Source: Sphaeroforma sirkka (Eukaryota > Opisthokonta > Ichthyosporea > Ichthyophonida). From it: a stretch of DNA of 34,967 bases. Every line of letters begins with the position of its first letter. Position 1 is the first letter of the stretch. The notes under the pieces were generated by a model, which saw only the letters and a list, made by a program, of their open reading frames with translations, had not been told where the DNA came from and did not search any database. Below, piece by piece: positions 34,186-34,967 of the stretch. The stretch lies in contig LUCW03000400.1 of assembly GCA_001586965.3 (NCBI GenBank), positions 1-34,967 of the forward strand. The letters are read 5' to 3'. A program made the position numbers and the translations under genes.

Positions 34186-34804
34186 TTCCTTAGCCGTTGG
34201 CCAACGATATATAGACTACACCGGTCACGTACTGTAAATAAATATTTCAATCCGTATAGGTACGAACCAGAACAGCCCAGAAAGCAGGTTTCCTTAGCCG
34301 TTGGCCAACGATATATAGACTACACCGGTCACGTACTGTAAATAAATATTTCAATCCGTATAGGTACGAACCAGAACAGCCCAGAAAGCAGGTTTCTTAG
34401 CCGTTGGCCAACGATATATAGACTACACCGGTCACGTACTGTAAATAAATATTTCAATCCGTATAGGTACGAACCAGAACAGCCCAGAAAGCAGGTTTCT
34501 TAGCCGTTGGCCAACGATATATAGACTACACCGGTCACGTACTGTAAATAAATATTTCAATCCGTATAGGTACGAACCAGAACAGCCCAGAAAGCAGGTT
34601 TCTTAGCCGTTGGCCAACGATATATAGACTACACCGGTCACGTACTGTAAATAAATATTTCAATCCGTATAGGTACGAACCAGAACAGCCCAGAAAGCAG
34701 GTTCCTTAGCCGTTGACCAACGATATATAGACTACACCGGTCACGTACTGTAAATAAATATTTCAATCCGTATAGGTACGAACCAGAACAGCCCAGAAAG
34801 CAGG
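34186..34804 (+). repeat. Six-monomer block, T-rich
   Basis: C, tttcc (34289), T, T, T, C-GACC (34702). Apart from the extra base at 34289 the lengths are canonical. Confidence 0.85.
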
Positions 34805-34967
34805 TTCCTTAGCCGTTGGCCAACGATATATAGACTACACCGGTCACGTACTGTAAATAAATATTTCAACTGTATAGGTAACAGCCCAGAAAGCAGGTTC
34901 CTTAGCCGTTGGCCAACGATATATAGACTACACCGGTCATCACGTAATTGTAAATAAATATTTCAAC
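34805..34967 (+). repeat. Divergent last two monomers
   Basis: The copy at 34805 is 93 bp, with tttcaactgtatagg and an 8-bp-plus loss giving ggtaacagccc. The partial copy from 34898 has ccggtcatcacgtaattg and again ends tttcaac. Both share tttcaac in place of tttcaatcc, seen nowhere else in the window. This could be the approach to an array edge, or low-quality sequence at a contig end. Confidence 0.75.

Larger units (their letters stand above)
1..34967. repeat. Satellite DNA array, 103-bp monomer, ~340 tandem copies
   Basis: The same 103-bp unit repeats head to tail from the first base to the last, with no interruption by unrelated sequence. Canonical copies follow one another at exactly 103 bp, for example starts at 1788, 1891, 1994, 2097 and 2200. 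All copies have the same orientation. Composition is about 44% GC with six CpGs per unit. Substitution diversity is very low, and most non-canonical copies differ by small indels or partial-monomer joins. Known biology: arrays like this occur in eukaryotic centromeric or pericentromeric heterochromatin and evolve by unequal exchange and amplification. I infer such a location; nothing in the window proves it. The family is not one I recognise. No flanking unique sequence is present, so the array is longer than the window. Confidence 0.98.

Noticed and set aside
1-34967. CRISPR array
   Set aside because: The repeats are contiguous 103-bp units with no unique spacers and no cas genes.
1-34967. 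Telomeric or subtelomeric short repeat from the recurring ttag
   Set aside because: The ttag is part of TTCCTTAGCC in the 103-bp unit and is never tandem in a 5-8 bp telomere-like form.
1-34967. Inverted segments or strand switches within the array
   Set aside because: Reading through all copies, every one has the plus-strand orientation. Apparent reverse matches come only from the short palindromes.

Overview
The whole 34,967-base window is a single head-to-tail satellite DNA array. Its basic unit is 103 bp and about 340 copies are present, all in the same orientation. I see no gene, RNA gene, transposon, single-copy flank or inversion, and both window ends fall inside the array. This points to pericentromeric, centromeric or other heterochromatin of a eukaryote. 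I do not recognise the monomer and cannot name the species. The consensus is about 44% GC (45 of 103) and carries 6 CpG sites where about 5 are expected from its base composition, so CpG is not depleted. That weakly suggests a genome with little CpG methylation (many invertebrates) or a very young array.

Monomer numbering used throughout: position 1 is the first T of TTCCTT, and a perfect type copy lies at 2097-2199. Landmarks are TTCCTT (1-6), the 12-bp perfect palindrome CGTTGGCCAACG (10-21), TATATA (23-28), ACCGGT (35-40), an AT-rich stretch with AAATATTT (55-62), and six CpGs. Most copies are identical or nearly so. Recurrent variants are: T or C at position 3 (called T- or C-class below); loss of one base at positions 3-4 (102-bp S-class); G15A (GACC, removes the palindrome centre); 'B' (G15A + G38T, usually + G49T); and 'ctatc' (G15A + G38T + G39A).

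The main structure above the monomer is a recurrent junction. In 14 places a monomer is cut after position 59 and joined directly to position 9 of a G15A monomer, normally B type, so 52 bp are missing and a 154-bp composite results. More degenerate versions occur at about 722, 13156 and 28824, and B-like monomers follow scrambled patches at 11216, 22409, 25473 and 28091. The spacing between exact junctions varies from about 9 to 60 monomers, so they are not a fixed-length higher-order repeat. The monomers before them do follow a preferred order: GACC-type, then T-class, then the truncated C-class. Short higher-order patterns also exist: a five-monomer pattern C-C-T-C-T repeated three times at 2657-4202, and an eight-monomer pattern shared by 13461 and 14750.

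Regional layout: 1-2656 is variant-rich with several scrambled patches; 2657-4717 holds the pentamer pattern; 4872-11215 is rich in T-class and 102-bp S-class copies; 11359-20047 is mixed with frequent junctions; 20143-22408 is 22 monomers with no change in length; 22516-29847 has widely spaced B-like joins; 29991-32051 is again highly uniform; 32206 to the end finishes with a scrambled patch and two unusually divergent monomers. All open reading frames of 65-110 codons are translations of the satellite and I reject them as genes. Because so much of the variation is small indels and scrambled joins rather than substitutions, some of it may be assembly or consensus error.
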